DNA of 24,149 nucleotides. It comes from Anaerolineales bacterium UBA1429 (lineage in GTDB: Bacteria; Chloroflexota; Anaerolineae; UBA1429). The translations under genes were made by a program, and so were the position numbers. The stretch's first letter is position 1. The number at the start of each line of letters is the position of its first letter. The stretch spans positions 1-24,149 of the forward strand of contig DCTX01000076.1 of NCBI GenBank assembly GCA_002329325.1, read 5' to 3'. Below are positions 13,572-22,531 of the stretch, piece by piece. The notes beneath the pieces are model-generated. The model was not told where the DNA came from, ran no database searches, and worked only from the letters and a program-made list of their open reading frames with translations.

Positions 13572-14843
13572 ATGACAATGGATATACGCGCCATGGCCCT
13601 CGGGGCCCGCGAGGCGGGTCGCCGGCTGGGGCTGCTCTCCGGCCAGGTGCGCGACGCCGCCCTGCTGGAGATCGCCGCGCGCCTGGAGCAGGTGGGCGAG
13701 CCTCTCTGGGAGGCCAACCGCGCCGATGTCGCCGAGGCATCCGCCGCGGGCATCGCCCCCCATCTGGTGGATCGCTCCACCCTCAACCCCGCGCGCCTGC
13801 AAGCCATGGTCAACGGCTGCCGCGACGTGGCCGCCCTGCCCGATCCCCTGGGCCAGGTGTACGATGGCAGGACTCTGGCGAACGGCCTGCAAATCGCCAA
13901 GAAGAAGGTGCCCCTGGGCGTCATCGGCGTCATCTTTGAATCGCGCCCCAATGTGACGGTGGAGATCGGGACGCTGGGCATCAAGACGGGCAACAGCGTG
14001 ATCCTGCGCGGGGGGCGCGAAAGCCTCCGCACCAACATGGTGCTGGTGGAGCTCATTCGCGCGGCCTGCGCCGCCGTCGGCGTGCCGGAGGATGCCGTGC
14101 AACTGATCACCTCCACCGATCGCGCCCTGGTGCCCGAGCTGCTGCGCATGGACGACCTGATCGATCTGGTGGTCCCGCGGGGCGGCCCCGGGCTGCAGGC
14201 GCTGGTGCGAGAGCATGCCCGCATGCCCGTGGTCTATGGCGGCATCGGCGTCTGCCACCTGTACGTAGACGCCACGGCAGACCAGGCGCGCAGCCTGCCG
14301 GTAATCAAGAACGCCAAGATCCAGGCCCCTTCGGTCTGCAACGCGCTGGACACCGTGTTGGTGCATCGCAGCATCGTGCCGGCGTTCGTGCCCGCCATGG
14401 TGGCCGACCTCACCGCCGCGGGCGTGCGCGTCCTGTGCGATGAGGCCTCGCTGGCGGCGCTCCAGGGCGCCTCCTACGACGAGAGCCTGGTGGCCCCCGC
14501 CACCGCCGAGGACTATGGCAAAGAGTTCCTCTCGCTGGCCCTCTCCGTCAAGGTGGTGGATTCGCTGGATGAGGCCATCGCGCACATCCAGACCTATGGC
14601 ACCGCCCACTCGGACGGCATCCTGACCAATGATTATGCCAACGCCACCCGCTTTCTGGACCAGGTGGATTCGGCGGCCGTGTATGTCAATGCCAGCACCC
14701 GCTTCACCGATGGCGGGCAGTTCGGCCTGGGGGCCGAAGTCGCCATCTCGACGCAGCGCCTGCACGCTCGCGGGCCGATGGGTCTGCCCGAGCTGACCAC
14801 CTACAAGTGGATCATCCAGGGGGACTATACGGCACGCGCGTAG
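13572..14843 (+). CDS. proA: Gamma-glutamyl phosphate reductase (glutamate-5-semialdehyde dehydrogenase)
   Basis: A 423-residue NADPH-dependent enzyme that reduces gamma-glutamyl phosphate, the second step of proline synthesis. Family blocks are KKVPLGVIGVIFESRPNVTVEI (in part), the nucleotide-site GGRES, LVVPRGG, and the catalytic cysteine C256 in QAPSVCNALDT. The C-terminal YVNASTRFTDGGQFGLGAEVAISTQ is diagnostic. Its length matches the family. The ATG has GGGAGGTG at about 6 nt. It follows proB in the usual order; proC is not in the window. Confidence 0.97.
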   Translation: MTMDIRAMALGAREAGRRLGLLSGQVRDAALLEIAARLEQVGEPLWEANRADVAEASAAGIAPHLVDRSTLNPARLQAMVNGCRDVAALPDPLGQVYDGRTLANGLQIAKKKVPLGVIGVIFESRPNVTVEIGTLGIKTGNSVILRGGRESLRTNMVLVELIRAACAAVGVPEDAVQLITSTDRALVPELLRMDDLIDLVVPRGGPGLQALVREHARMPVVYGGIGVCHLYVDATADQARSLPVIKNAKIQAPSVCNALDTVLVHRSIVPAFVPAMVADLTAAGVRVLCDEASLAALQGASYDESLVAPATAEDYGKEFLSLALSVKVVDSLDEAIAHIQTYGTAHSDGILTNDYANATRFLDQVDSAAVYVNASTRFTDGGQFGLGAEVAISTQRLHARGPMGLPELTTYKWIIQGDYTARA

Positions 14844-14897
14844 CGGACGGATCGGGCAGAGCCGCCCGACGCCATGCAACACAAGGGAGTTACCATC

Positions 14898-16079
14898 ATG
14901 CCAACACCGTCGGCCATCCGTCGTCTGGCAGAGCTACACCCCGATACCGAGATCTGGTGGGATTCGTCGCCCCTCATCCTTGGCGCCTGGCGCGACGAGT
15001 GCCAGCGCGCCTGGTCGGGCCGGCCTGACTTGCTGGAGGCGCTGGAGGATCTGGGCGGCTTTCAGTCGCTGGCGCGCGTTTTTCGCGGTTGCACCACCAA
15101 CCCGCCCCTGGCGCTGCAGGCCATCCAGCAGGATGCCGAGGCGTGGGATGGCTGGATCGCCGCCCAGGCGCCGGGGACTGCCTCGCCAGAGGAGCTGCTC
15201 TGGAGCACCTACGAGGAGGTGCTGCGGCGCGGCGCCCGCATCCTGGCCCCCATCTGGGACGAGTCCGGCGGCCGCTACGGCCACATCTGCGGCCAGGTGG
15301 ACCCGCGCAGCCTGGCCGACGTTGACGCCATGGTGGCCCAGGGGCAGCGGCTGCACGCCGTGCACCCCAACGTCATGATCAAGATGCCCGGCACCCGCGA
15401 GGGCATCGAGGGCATTCGCGTGCTCTCCAGCCTGGGCATCTCCACCAACGCGACCCTTTGCTTCAGCGTAGCCCAGATCCTGGCCGTGGCCGAGGCCGCC
15501 CGCGACGGTTTCGCCGAGGCCCGGGCCAAGGGCGTGAACATGACCGGAGCCCGCTCTGTCGCCACCATGATGCTCGGCCGTATGGAGGACGCCCCGCCCT
15601 TTGCCGAGCAGGCCCGCCAGCAGGGCATCGAGCTGAGCGAGGTGGACCGGCGCTGGGCCGGCGTGGCCGTCGCCCGGCAGACCTACCGCCTCCTCAAGGA
15701 GCGCGGGCTGGAGACGATGCTCCTGCTCGCCTCGATGCGCATGGGCCCCACCATCGACGGCGAGACCGAGATCTGGCATCTGGCCCAGGTGGCCGGCGGA
15801 CGGACGGTCATGACCATCTTCCCCAATATCCTGGCCGCCTTCATCGAGAGCTATGCGGGACGTCCGCTGGAGCCGACCATCGAGCAGCCGGTGCCCGCCG
15901 ACGTGCTGGAGCGCCTGCTGCGCGTGCCCTACTTCCGCCAGGCCTACGAGCCAGAGGGCGTCTCGCCCGAGGGCTTCGGCGACCTTCCGGGCGTCCGGAT
16001 CACCGGTGCGAGTTTCGCCGAATCGATGCAGACCCTGGCCGACCATGTGGGAGAGATCTGGGCCAGCGCACGCCGCTGA
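14898..16079 (+). CDS. Transaldolase family protein (long form)
   Basis: A 393-residue protein with the transaldolase active site: D22 in WWDSS, TTN (66-68) in GCTTNPPL, QVDPR near 133-137, and the Schiff-base lysine K162 in MIKMPGTREGI, followed by GISTNATLCFSVAQ. Transaldolases move a dihydroxyacetone unit between sugar phosphates. It is longer than the E. coli enzyme (about 317 residues), with an extended region between TTN and the lysine and an extra C-terminal part. I chose ATG 14898 over 14874 because AAGGGAG lies 8 nt before it. It begins 54 nt after proA on the same strand. Confidence 0.88.
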   Translation: MPTPSAIRRLAELHPDTEIWWDSSPLILGAWRDECQRAWSGRPDLLEALEDLGGFQSLARVFRGCTTNPPLALQAIQQDAEAWDGWIAAQAPGTASPEELLWSTYEEVLRRGARILAPIWDESGGRYGHICGQVDPRSLADVDAMVAQGQRLHAVHPNVMIKMPGTREGIEGIRVLSSLGISTNATLCFSVAQILAVAEAARDGFAEARAKGVNMTGARSVATMMLGRMEDAPPFAEQARQQGIELSEVDRRWAGVAVARQTYRLLKERGLETMLLLASMRMGPTIDGETEIWHLAQVAGGRTVMTIFPNILAAFIESYAGRPLEPTIEQPVPADVLERLLRVPYFRQAYEPEGVSPEGFGDLPGVRITGASFAESMQTLADHVGEIWASARR

Positions 16080-16151
16080 GGCAGCGCCCATCCGGGCGCA
16101 GGCTGGCCCACGTGTCGTTGCCATCATCCAAAGATGTATGAGGGAGCGCCG

Positions 16152-17534
16152 ATGCTCACTATCACCGAACCGGAACGCCAGATTCCCGTCGTGGCCCAGG
16201 CCGACGTGGTCGTCTGCGGGGCGGGGCCGGGCGGCTTTGCCGCCGCCGTCTCCGCCGCGCGCCGCGGCGCCCGCACGCTGCTGATCGAGCGACACGGCTT
16301 TATGGGCGGCCTCGCCACGGCTGGCCTGATCGCCCCCATCCTCGGCCATACGGCCCACGAAAGCTGTGTCCCCATCGTCCAGGGCATCCTGCGCGAGATC
16401 ACCGAGCGCATGCACGCCATCGGCGGAGCGCCCTCCTGGGCGCAAGCCCTCAACGAGTGGGGCATCCGCTTTGACGCCGAGGCCCTCAAGATCGTCCTGG
16501 ATGAGATGATGCAGCAGGCGGGCGTGGAGGTGATGCTCCACACCCTGGTCAGCGACGTCGTCCGCCAGAACCAGCACATCCAGGCGATCCTGGTGGAGAC
16601 CAAGTCGGGGCGCCAGGCGGTGCAGGGCAAGGTGTTCATAGATGCCACTGGCGACGCCGACGTGGCCTATCGGGCGGGCGCCCCCATCACCCACGGTCGC
16701 GCTTTCGACGGGCGCGGCGAGGCCATGGGCTCCTTCTTCCACCTGGCCGGCTTTGCTCCGTTGAGCGAGGAGCAGGCCCATGCCGTGCTGCAGCAGGTCG
16801 AGCACGAGATGGAGGACGGGCGCTTTCACTTTTACAATGCTCGCTTCCTGGCCCGCAACACCCACCATGACGACCATGCAGCCGCCAACATGACCCGCTT
16901 TGGCGGTGACGCCGATCTGGCGCAGGATCTCACCCGGGCCGAGTTCTCCACCAGGCGCGACGTGTGGGACCTGGTGCGCTACCTGCGGGCCAACGTCCCC
17001 GGCTTTGAGGACTGCTACGTGCAACAGACCTCGCCCCAGGTGGGGCCAAGGGAGACCCGCCAGATCGTGGGGCCCTATGCCCTCACCGGAGACGACATCC
17101 ATGAGGGGAGCAAGTTCGAGGATGCCATCGCCCGGGGTTCCTGGTGGATCGACATCCATTGCCCGCTGGGGCGCACCTACCCCGTGCATCTCTGCACTGC
17201 CGAGTGCCCCCAGGGCGCCGACTGCGCCTACTGGGCCAGCCATCACGACCAGATGCGCGGCCGCGCCGAGCTCTACCCGCCCCCCGGCGACTGGTACGAC
17301 ATCCCCTACCGCAGCCTGCTCTCGGTCTCGGTGCCGAACCTCCTGGCGGCGGGGCGCTGCATCTCGGCCACCCACGAAGGCATGGCGGGCGCGCGGGTGA
17401 TGGGCACCTGCATCGCCATCGGGCAGGCCGCGGGAACCGCCGCCGCCTTGGCCGTGCAACAGAGCTGCGCGCCAGGCGAGGTCGACGTCGAGACGCTGCG
17501 GCGCATGCTGCGAGAGGATGGTCAGTTGGTGTAG
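16152..17534 (+). CDS. FAD-dependent oxidoreductase
   Basis: A 460-residue flavoprotein. A Rossmann FAD-binding motif, GAGPGGFAAA (23-32), lies near the N-terminus and is followed by RTLLIERHGFMGGLATAG. The C-terminal block YRSLLSVSVPNLLAAGRC plus MAGARVMGTCIAIGQAAGTAA is typical of the FAD_oxidored family (Pfam PF12831 type). Members act on varied substrates and none can be named here. ATG 16152 is chosen over 16134 because AGGGAG lies 5 nt before it. It is 72 nt after the transaldolase-like gene, so it may be the last gene of the proB unit. Confidence 0.87.
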   Translation: MLTITEPERQIPVVAQADVVVCGAGPGGFAAAVSAARRGARTLLIERHGFMGGLATAGLIAPILGHTAHESCVPIVQGILREITERMHAIGGAPSWAQALNEWGIRFDAEALKIVLDEMMQQAGVEVMLHTLVSDVVRQNQHIQAILVETKSGRQAVQGKVFIDATGDADVAYRAGAPITHGRAFDGRGEAMGSFFHLAGFAPLSEEQAHAVLQQVEHEMEDGRFHFYNARFLARNTHHDDHAAANMTRFGGDADLAQDLTRAEFSTRRDVWDLVRYLRANVPGFEDCYVQQTSPQVGPRETRQIVGPYALTGDDIHEGSKFEDAIARGSWWIDIHCPLGRTYPVHLCTAECPQGADCAYWASHHDQMRGRAELYPPPGDWYDIPYRSLLSVSVPNLLAAGRCISATHEGMAGARVMGTCIAIGQAAGTAAALAVQQSCAPGEVDVETLRRMLREDGQLV

Positions 17535-17553
17535 GGTGCTCGAGCGGCAGGAT

Positions 17554-17580
17554 CCCGCCGCGGGGCCTGTGCGCGGCGGG
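17554..17580 (+). terminator. Hairpin downstream of the FAD oxidoreductase (possible terminator)
   Basis: Perfect nine-base arms CCCGCCGCG (17554-17562) and CGCGGCGGG (17572-17580) around a nine-base loop, 19 nt after the stop codon. No T tract follows, so it could be a Rho-assisted or weak terminator, or an mRNA 3'-end stabiliser. Confidence 0.4.
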
Positions 17581-17625
17581 CGACATCTCTACCTGATTGA
17601 TCCGTTCCATCGCCTTTGCCGGTAG

Positions 17626-17644
17626 GGGTGAACCCTGTTCACCC
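17626..17644. promoter_or_regulatory. Inverted repeat, possible operator
   Basis: GGGTGAAC-CCT-GTTCACCC, a perfect 8-bp inverted repeat with a 3-nt centre. It is flanked by further symmetric bases (TGCCG on the left, CGGCA on the right). It lies 87 nt upstream of the -35 of the next promoter. It could be a regulator-binding site for the sugar gene pair downstream. No regulator gene is in the window. Confidence 0.4.
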
Positions 17645-17730
17645 ATCGGCAGGGCAGGCGTACCCTGGCGGAGGCGACACAGGCACAGATTCTTGGCTCA
17701 GGCCGGGCCCGCACAAGCTACCGAAACGTC

Positions 17731-17759
17731 TTGACACGCGGCTCCAGCCTGTGCACAAT
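17731..17759 (+). promoter_or_regulatory. Promoter of the Gfo/Idh/MocA unit
   Basis: Perfect TTGACA (17731-17736), a 17-nt spacer and CACAAT (17754-17759). Predicted start near 17766 gives a leader of about 77 nt that contains the stem-loop at 17784-17802. Confidence 0.75.
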
Positions 17760-17783
17760 GGTCGGTAGAACAGCGTTTGCTGC

Positions 17784-17802
17784 CCCGGCGATGCACGCCG
17801 GG
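17784..17802 (+). other. Stem-loop in the leader of the Gfo/Idh/MocA mRNA
   Basis: Arms CCCGGCG (17784-17790) and CGCCGGG (17796-17802) with loop ATGCA, between the promoter and the ribosome-binding site at 17831. It has no T tract, so it is not an obvious attenuator; a stability or regulatory role is possible. Confidence 0.4.
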
Positions 17803-17842
17803 AGAACAAAGTTCGTTCAGAGCTATAGGAAAGGAGCATGCC

Positions 17843-19051
17843 ATGGGTGACGCATTGGGCAGTTCGACTGCTGGAGAGGCGCTGGGGTGGTTCCCCCGCA
17901 AGCTGCGCATGGGCATGGTCGGCGGAGGCCGCGATGCCTTTATCGGCGCCGTGCATCGCCGGGCCGCCATGCTGGATGGCGCCGTTGAGCTGGTTGCCGG
18001 AGCGTTCTCCTCGACGCCTGAAAAGAGCCGGGCCTCCGGGCGCGACCTCTATGTGCCCGAGGATCGCGTTTATGGTTCCTGGGAGGAGATGCTCGAGGTC
18101 GAGAGCAAGATGCCCGAGGACCAGCGCCTGGACTTTGTGTCCGTGGTGACGCCGAACCACATGCACTATCCCGTCTCCATCGCCTTTGCCAAGGCCGGAT
18201 TCAATGTCGCCTGCGACAAGCCGCTCTGCCACACGGTGGAGCAGGCAATGGACATCGTGCGCGCCGTGCGCGACGCCGGCGTGCTGTTCGCCGTGACCTA
18301 CAACTACACCGGGTACCCGATGGTCAAGCAGGCCCGCGCCATGGTGCAGAGCGGCGAGCTGGGCGAGATCCGCAAGGTGATCGTCGAGTATCCCCAGGGC
18401 TGGCTGGCGGAGGCCACCGACGAGAGCAACAAGCAGGCGGCCTGGCGCACCGATCCGGCCCGCTCCGGCATCGCCGGCTGCATCGGCGACATTGGCTCTC
18501 ACGCCGAGAACCTGGCCTCGTACATCACCGGCCTCGAGGTATCGGCCGTGTGCGCCAACCTCTCGATCTTTGTGGAGGGCCGCCGGCTGGACGATGACGG
18601 CGACGTGTTGCTGCGGTTCTCCAATGGCGCCAAGGGCATCCTCACCGCCTCGCAGATCTCTGTGGGCGAGGAGAACAACCTGCGCATCCGCGTGTGGGGC
18701 ACCAAGGCGGCCCTCTCCTGGGTTCAGGAGAACCCCAACTACCTGCACATCATCAGCAACGATGGCCCCGAGCAGGTCTTCAAGCGGGGCAACGGCTACA
18801 ACGTAGCCGCCGCGGCGGCGGCCACCCGCCTGCCCACCGGCCATCCCGAGGGCTACTTTGAGGCCTTTGGCAACATCTACAAGAACTTTACCGATGCCAT
18901 CCGCGCCAGACTGATGGGCGTCCAGCCGAGCGAGATCACCATGGACTTTCCAGGCCCCGTCGAGGGCGCGCGCGGCGTCTACTTTATCCACAAGGTGGTC
19001 GAGAGCAGCGCCTCTGACGCCAAGTGGACTCCCTTTGACTTTGAGGTCTAG
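17843..19051 (+). CDS. Gfo/Idh/MocA family oxidoreductase
   Basis: A 402-residue NAD(P)-dependent sugar or cyclitol dehydrogenase-like protein. The N-terminal Rossmann motif is MGMVGGGRDAFIG (about 23-35). TPNHMHYP (103-110) and CDKPLCHT, with K126, match the family TPxxxH and EKP motifs, with D replacing the usual E. Residues after about 140 form the C-terminal alpha/beta substrate domain. The start ATG 17843 is supported by AAGGAG 6 nt upstream; a longer frame opens upstream but has no ribosome-binding site. It is followed after 48 nt by a TIM-barrel sugar isomerase/epimerase, a common pairing in sugar or inositol catabolism. The substrate is unknown. Confidence 0.92.
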   Translation: MGDALGSSTAGEALGWFPRKLRMGMVGGGRDAFIGAVHRRAAMLDGAVELVAGAFSSTPEKSRASGRDLYVPEDRVYGSWEEMLEVESKMPEDQRLDFVSVVTPNHMHYPVSIAFAKAGFNVACDKPLCHTVEQAMDIVRAVRDAGVLFAVTYNYTGYPMVKQARAMVQSGELGEIRKVIVEYPQGWLAEATDESNKQAAWRTDPARSGIAGCIGDIGSHAENLASYITGLEVSAVCANLSIFVEGRRLDDDGDVLLRFSNGAKGILTASQISVGEENNLRIRVWGTKAALSWVQENPNYLHIISNDGPEQVFKRGNGYNVAAAAAATRLPTGHPEGYFEAFGNIYKNFTDAIRARLMGVQPSEITMDFPGPVEGARGVYFIHKVVESSASDAKWTPFDFEV

Positions 19052-19099
19052 CGCGCCTGCGCTCGCTCGGGCCCGTATACAACCATAGGAGAGGACAAC

Positions 19100-20098
<999 letters not shown>

Positions 20099-20120
20099 AG
20101 CCACTATCGCACAGAAAGGC

Positions 20121-20155
20121 GAAACGGCCCGAGCTAGCTCGGGCCGTTTCTCTTG
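20121..20155. terminator. Bidirectional terminator, perfect 30-bp palindrome
   Basis: Bases 20121-20150 are perfectly self-complementary (half-site GAAACGGCCCGAGCT). They end in TTTC with TCTT following on the plus strand and GCCTTTC following on the minus strand. The element sits in the 76-nt gap between the convergent TIM-barrel gene and the DUF4129-like tail, so it should terminate both. Confidence 0.85.
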
Positions 20156-20174
20156 CCAACGTGGTTCGTCGCGC

Positions 20175-20459
20175 TCAGGCGACGGGGCGCCGCTCCGGGC
20201 GGCGCGAGAATAGCAGCCGGAACAGGACGCCGCGCAATCTGCGCCAGGCTTCCTGCACCTGATAGCTCTCGTCCTCGCTGATCCCCGCCTGGCTGTATCG
20301 CGCCCGGATGTAGGCATCGCCGATGAGGCGGATATCGGCCACAGCATGGCCATACTGCCCGCGCACCGAGATCTCGGCCGTCAGGTAGCGCACGTACTCC
20401 TGCGGCGTCTGGCCCCCCCGTGGCTCCAGGCTGAGCCAGCGCGCGCGGTCCAGCAGGCG
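20175..20459 (-). pseudogene. Detached DUF4129-like C-terminal tail of the transglutaminase gene
   Basis: In a shifted frame, directly continuing the gene at 20381-22531, the minus strand reads RLLDRARWLSLEPRGGQTPQEY, then VRYLTAEISVRG, then DAYIRARYSQAGISEDE to a TGA at 20175-20177. This is the usual ending of TgpA-like proteins (DUF4129-like). No start codon or ribosome-binding site suits it as an independent gene. Adding one base near 20459 restores TYDRLLDRARW and joins the frames. It may be a genuine mutation or a sequencing/assembly error. Confidence 0.8.
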
Positions 20460-22531
20460 TCATACGTGCGCCTCACCACCTCGCCCGGATCGCGCAGGCG
20501 GCTGCGCAGGAGCCCAAGCGACCAGATCCGCAGGGCGACCAGGGCGGCGCCCAGGACCGCCACCCCTACCCAAAGCGAGGGGGGCAGGCGGCTCTCCACA
20601 GGCTCGTCGCGCAGGGGCATCTGGGGCAGCGGCTGAGGCGGCAGCGGCGCGGGCGCGCCAGCGAACTCGCGCGGCAGCTCGATGGGCGTCGGCTCGAACT
20701 CGATCCAGCCGAGCCCGGGGAAGTAGACCTCGGCCCACGCATGGGCGTTGAGGGTGGTCACGGCCCAGGCGTCGCGGGCATAGTCATAGTGACCCATGCC
20801 GTAGCCAGAGGCGTAGCGGGCCGCCACGCCCACGGCCCGCAACATGACCACCATGGCGCTGGCAGAGTAATCGCAAAAGCCGCGCTGCGCCTCGAAGAGG
20901 AAATAGTCGGTGATGTCCTGGTCCGGCGGCGGTGGCGGCACGTCCAGGTCATAGACGAAACGTCGCAGGTAGAGCTCGATGGCCCGCGCCTTGTCGTAGC
21001 GGGTCTCGGCGCCGGCTGCGCTCACGATCTCTTGGGCCAGATCGATCACCCGCTGGGGCACCCTGGGCAGGGCCAGATAGCGCTCGGCGATCTCGGCGGG
21101 GTACTCGCCCTCGGCGGTCAGCAGATCCGTGATCTCTGGCTGGGGCGCATAGGACACCACCGTGTACTGAGGCTGCTCCACCGAAAACGCCACCATGTCG
21201 TCCTCGCCACGATAGAGCACGCGGTAGTCCAGGTCCACCGTGGTTGGGGCGTTGACGCCAAAGACGACGTTGCTGCGAGGCCGCAACAGGGTGTACGTCT
21301 GGGTCACCACGGTATGGGGATAGTCGGGCGGTTCGCGCCAGGGCTCCAGGCCCGGGACCTCCTCGATGTTGCGCTCGCTGGTGTCCCACCCCTGGCCGGT
21401 GTAGACGTCGTAAGTGCGCTGGCGCCAGTAGCGCCTCTCCACGAGCCGGCGGGGGTCGAGCCCCTCGGCGATACTGATCTGGTCAATGACGTCGGGCGCC
21501 GGCGGCGGCGGGTCGCTGACCTGCACCAGCATCACCAGGCTCTCGGGCAGATCGCCGCTCAACCCCACCTCGTGGGGCAGAAAGCCCTGGGTCATCTGCT
21601 CCTCAAAGGCCTTGGGCGGCTCGGGGATGGGCTCGCGCCCGGCAAAGGCGCGGTCCAGCCGATCATAAAAGCGCTGCAAGGCGGGACCGTAGTTGGTCCA
21701 GAAAAAGTCCACGGCGCGGCTGTAGGTGGCGTAGGGCATGATCAGGGCGAGGGTCAACACCAGCACCGAGATGCCGGCCCCGGCCAACAGGGTATCGCGG
21801 CGCAGCTCGGCGGAGAAATCCACCCCCAGGCGCTCCCAGATGCGCTCCAGCCGGTTGACGTTGGTGTACACCAGGATCACCAGCATCAGCGCCGCAAAGA
21901 TGTGTACATAGCCCGCGCCGACCCAGGTGACGGCCACGTTGGAGACGATGGCAACGCCCAGGGGCAGCAGCGCCACCAGAGCCCGCTGGGTGCGCATCAT
22001 CTCATAGCCGGCGTACCAGCAGACGACCCACACGGTAAAGGACACCAGCAGCCAGAGCACGGTGATGTCCTCGCTGACCACGCCCGTGCTAGCGGCCACC
22101 AGCCAATCGCTCACCGCAGCGATGGCCAGGCGGATCTCGGTGGCGATGTGCACCCCGGCCTGCATCGTGGGGAACGGCGCCGACCACTGGTGCTGGAAGA
22201 GGAGCTGCCACGCCCAGCCCAGGGCATCGCGCAGATCGCCCATAAAGACGCCCGGCGAGGGCAAGAGACGTAGAGCGAACTGGACGCTGTAGGTGATCCC
22301 GGCGGCCATGCCCACGACCCACATCAGCCAGCCCGGAAAGCGCGAGCGCCCCAGCACAATGCCCGCCAGCATCGACCAGAAGACCATGTAGAGCAAGCGC
22401 TCCGCCCCCGGCAGCCAGTGGCTATCGGTGATCGAGAGCGGCAGGCAGGCCGCCGCCACCAGCAGCAGGCTGTACAGCAGCCATCTGGAGCGGTCGGATT
22501 GGCGCCTGATCGCCCAGGATGTAGTGCTCAT
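20381..22531 (-). CDS. TgpA-like transmembrane transglutaminase, frameshifted at its 3' end
   Basis: A protein of about 716 residues as read. The N-terminal part has several membrane segments (about residues 15-275), then an extracytoplasmic region and a transglutaminase-like core. The catalytic Cys is in RGFCDYSASAM (about 553) and the His in NAHAWAEVY (about 597). The third position is glutamate in IEFEPTP rather than aspartate. A further membrane segment lies near residue 650-675. After TYD (about 690) the frame changes to a nonsense tail, while the proper DUF4129-like ending continues in another frame. Repaired length would be about 785 residues. ATG 22531 overlaps the DUF58 stop (ATGA), so translation is coupled; the longer ORF start at 22567 is not needed. 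The physiological substrate is unknown. Confidence 0.9.
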   Translation of the reverse strand: MSTTSWAIRRQSDRSRWLLYSLLLVAAACLPLSITDSHWLPGAERLLYMVFWSMLAGIVLGRSRFPGWLMWVVGMAAGITYSVQFALRLLPSPGVFMGDLRDALGWAWQLLFQHQWSAPFPTMQAGVHIATEIRLAIAAVSDWLVAASTGVVSEDITVLWLLVSFTVWVVCWYAGYEMMRTQRALVALLPLGVAIVSNVAVTWVGAGYVHIFAALMLVILVYTNVNRLERIWERLGVDFSAELRRDTLLAGAGISVLVLTLALIMPYATYSRAVDFFWTNYGPALQRFYDRLDRAFAGREPIPEPPKAFEEQMTQGFLPHEVGLSGDLPESLVMLVQVSDPPPPAPDVIDQISIAEGLDPRRLVERRYWRQRTYDVYTGQGWDTSERNIEEVPGLEPWREPPDYPHTVVTQTYTLLRPRSNVVFGVNAPTTVDLDYRVLYRGEDDMVAFSVEQPQYTVVSYAPQPEITDLLTAEGEYPAEIAERYLALPRVPQRVIDLAQEIVSAAGAETRYDKARAIELYLRRFVYDLDVPPPPPDQDITDYFLFEAQRGFCDYSASAMVVMLRAVGVAARYASGYGMGHYDYARDAWAVTTLNAHAWAEVYFPGLGWIEFEPTPIELPREFAGAPAPLPPQPLPQMPLRDEPVESRLPPSLWVGVAVLGAALVALRIWSLGLLRSRLRDPGEVVRRTYDACWTARAGSAWSHGGARRRRSTCAT

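Noticed and set aside
14934..17459. 841-codon minus-strand open frame
   Set aside because: Antisense shadow of the transaldolase-like and FAD oxidoreductase genes; GC-rich codon use leaves the opposite frame open and the translation is His/Gly-rich with no family motifs.
20411..20418. Poly-C run as the cause of the transglutaminase frameshift
   Set aside because: The DUF4129-like reading frame is already correct upstream of the run and stays correct through it, so the shift must lie near 20459.
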